Shown here piece by piece: positions 6,538-7,565 of a stretch of DNA of 7,565 nt; position 1 is the stretch's first letter, and the number at the start of each line of letters is the position of its first letter. A program made the translations under genes and the position numbers. The notes under the pieces are model-generated. The model had not been told where the DNA came from. It saw only the letters and a list, made by a program, of their open reading frames with translations, and searched no databases. This stretch comes from Persicitalea sp038242095 (GTDB taxonomy: Bacteria > Bacteroidota > Bacteroidia > Cytophagales > Spirosomataceae). The DNA lies in assembly GCA_038242095.1 (NCBI GenBank), contig JBBSSJ010000229.1, positions 1 through 7,565 of the forward strand, written 5' to 3'.

Positions 6538-6584
6538 AACGCTGACAGCGGTTAGAACCCGCAATGGAATTGGCTGTCAGCGTT
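6538..6584 (+). repeat. Perfect 12-bp inverted repeat between the HMA gene and the Cys-rich protein gene
   Basis: AACGCTGACAGC (6538-6549) and GCTGTCAGCGTT (6573-6584) are exact reverse complements separated by 23 bases. The loop itself contains a small palindrome, GGTTAGAACC (6550-6559). In RNA this would be a strong hairpin in the leader of the gene at 6612. There is no T run after it, so it is not a standard intrinsic terminator. It could be an operator for a dimeric regulator, an mRNA-processing or stability stem that separates expression of the two genes, or the mark of a small mobile repeat. Confidence 0.75.
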
Positions 6585-6611
6585 GAGTTATCGTTACCTG
6601 ACCGCCAATAC

Positions 6612-7073
6612 ATGACCAAAAGTAAACCATACAGATTTTTCACCATTATCATGGCCTTCGTCGTGTTGCTCAGCAGCACGGGCTTTGGTTTGGTGGAGCA
6701 TAGCTGTATGATGCGTGGCAAGTCGGTGGAGTTGGCAGCATTGAAAAAAGCGGAAACAGCTTGTGGAATGTGCAAACAAGCTACTGTTTCGGGCGTTCGA
6801 AGCGCTGACGCTCCACAATTTAAAAAGAAAGCCTGTTGCGAGGAAACGCAGAAGCATCAGAAAATCGATGTCGTTTCATCCTCGTCGTCTTTCAGCAAAA
6901 TACTCAAATCGCTTCCCCTTTCGACAGCGTTGGGCGACCAAGCGGGTTTGCCACAACGACTAAATGCTCTTCTTCTTGCCTCCTTTAATCCCGAGCAGAG
7001 TCGAAGGGCTCCGATACTACCCAAAAATCATGGCCGAATTATGCTCTTGTTCGTCCAGTCTTTCCTGATTTAG
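6612..7073 (+). CDS. Small cysteine-rich exported or membrane-anchored protein, HYC_CC_PP-like
   Basis: A 153-residue protein. An N-terminal hydrophobic segment (about 9-27, R-F-F-T-I-I-M-A-F-V-V-L-L) is a signal peptide or anchor. It is followed by H30-S-C32, the pair C51-G-M-C54, and C75-C76 in K-K-K-A-C-C-E-E. The order His-x-Cys, CxxC, Cys-Cys in a short exported protein next to an HMA protein and a TonB-dependent receptor recalls the Bacteroidota family annotated as HYC_CC_PP. Here the tyrosine is serine and no Pro-Pro is seen near the end; there is only A-P-I-L-P. The function of that family is, to my knowledge, not established; binding or shuttling a thiophilic metal in the envelope is the inference. 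The ATG at 6612 is chosen because the signal peptide starts right after it; an ATG at 6651 is less likely. The hairpin at 6538-6584 lies in its leader. The receptor gene follows 79 bases later. Confidence 0.72.
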   Translation: MTKSKPYRFFTIIMAFVVLLSSTGFGLVEHSCMMRGKSVELAALKKAETACGMCKQATVSGVRSADAPQFKKKACCEETQKHQKIDVVSSSSSFSKILKSLPLSTALGDQAGLPQRLNALLLASFNPEQSRRAPILPKNHGRIMLLFVQSFLI

Positions 7074-7152
7074 AAAAGTTATTTGATTGATAATGAGTGT
7101 GCTATTAGTAGCGCAATCAATTCCTGTATCATTCGACTAACGAATCTATTCC

Positions 7153-7565
7153 ATGCTTTTTTCTTCCAAGAATTTTTTATTGATCCTGGCTGCAATGCTC
7201 GCAGCGAGCCTGGCCAGGGCGCAAAACGTTACCGGTATAGTTTACGAATTGTCAGATACCGCTGCTAAGAAAACGTCCTTGATCGGCGCTAATGTATACT
7301 GGGCAGGAACCACCCTGGGCGTGAGTACCAATGCCGAAGGTAAATTTTCTATTCCGCGTTCCGCCCAATCCAACCAGCTGGTGGCGAGTTTCGTAGGCTA
7401 CCAAAACGACACACTGAAAGTTATGGCGGTGGGTGAGGTGGAGTTTGTACTCCGCTCAACCCAAACGTTGGACGAAGTCGTGGTTCAGGCCAATTCTACC
7501 ACGATTGATCGGATGTCGCCGATTCATACAGAAATCATTACAAGCCGTGCCCTGGCGAAAGCCGC
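7153..7565 (+). CDS. TonB-dependent outer-membrane receptor, N-terminal part (cut by window edge)
   Basis: The ATG at 7153 opens 137 complete codons that run off the window. M-L-F-S-S-K-N-F-L-L-I-L-A-A-M-L-A-A-S-L-A-R-A-Q is a signal peptide, probably cleaved after A-R-A. Residues about 25-105 form a carboxypeptidase-regulatory-like beta domain: V-T-G-I-V at the start, L-I-G-A-N-V-Y-W-A-G-T-T-L-G-V-S-T-N-A-E-G-K-F-S-I in two stretches, then F-V-G-Y. L-D-E-V-V-V-Q-A (106-113) is the usual lead into the plug, followed by S-P-I-H-T-E-I-I-T, typical of the first plug strand. Such receptors import metal complexes, cofactors or glycans across the outer membrane using TonB energy. The neighbours suggest a metal or metal chelate as the substrate. 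No TonB-box or barrel sequence beyond this is available to test that. The 79-base gap upstream holds no clear promoter, so it is probably in the operon. Confidence 0.9.
   Translation, partial: MLFSSKNFLLILAAMLAASLARAQNVTGIVYELSDTAAKKTSLIGANVYWAGTTLGVSTNAEGKFSIPRSAQSNQLVASFVGYQNDTLKVMAVGEVEFVLRSTQTLDEVVVQANSTTIDRMSPIHTEIITSRALAKA

Noticed and set aside
7083..7120. Inverted repeat TTGATTG / CAATCAA (7-bp arms) before the receptor gene, with a smaller GTGCTA / TAGCGC stem inside
   Set aside because: The arms are short and there is no T run; weak stems like this are expected by chance in AT-rich gaps.

Overview
The window looks like a chromosomal segment from a member of the Bacteroidota, probably Cytophagales (Spirosoma/Dyadobacter-like). 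The evidence is a TAnnTTTG-type promoter upstream of rpmH, a general lack of Shine-Dalgarno sequences, a TlpA-type thioredoxin lipoprotein, and a TonB-dependent receptor that opens with a carboxypeptidase-regulatory-like domain. The assignment to a genus is a guess.

Left end (1-435): on the minus strand lie the complete rpmH (ribosomal protein L34, 148-306) and, downstream of it, the 5' part of rnpA (RNase P protein, 84 down to the window edge). A consensus promoter sits upstream of rpmH at 363-396. A perfect 12-bp palindrome followed by a short T run falls inside the first codons of rnpA. Middle left (556-3429): a full-length uvrA, the damage-recognition ATPase of nucleotide excision repair, runs divergently from rpmH. 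Its last codons are duplicated just after the stop. Middle (3553-4389): a FAH-superfamily enzyme of the 2-keto-3-deoxy-sugar-acid dehydratase type, with its metal ligands intact and no sugar genes beside it.

Middle right (4414-6024, minus): a large lipoprotein with a C-terminal TlpA/thioredoxin domain (WCAPC), convergent with the FAH gene. It has an acidic tether after the lipobox cysteine and a marked drop in GC through its N-terminal two thirds.

Right end (6267-7565, plus): three co-oriented genes that look like a metal (probably copper) handling module. They are a 69-residue HMA-domain metallochaperone, a small cysteine-rich exported or membrane-anchored protein resembling the Bacteroidota HYC_CC_PP family, and the start of a TonB-dependent receptor. 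A 12-bp perfect inverted repeat lies between the first two genes. The inferred scheme is receptor at the outer membrane, Cys-rich protein at the envelope and chaperone in the cytosol. This is the least described part of the window and the best place to look for something new. No tRNA, rRNA, CRISPR array, insertion sequence or integrase was seen.
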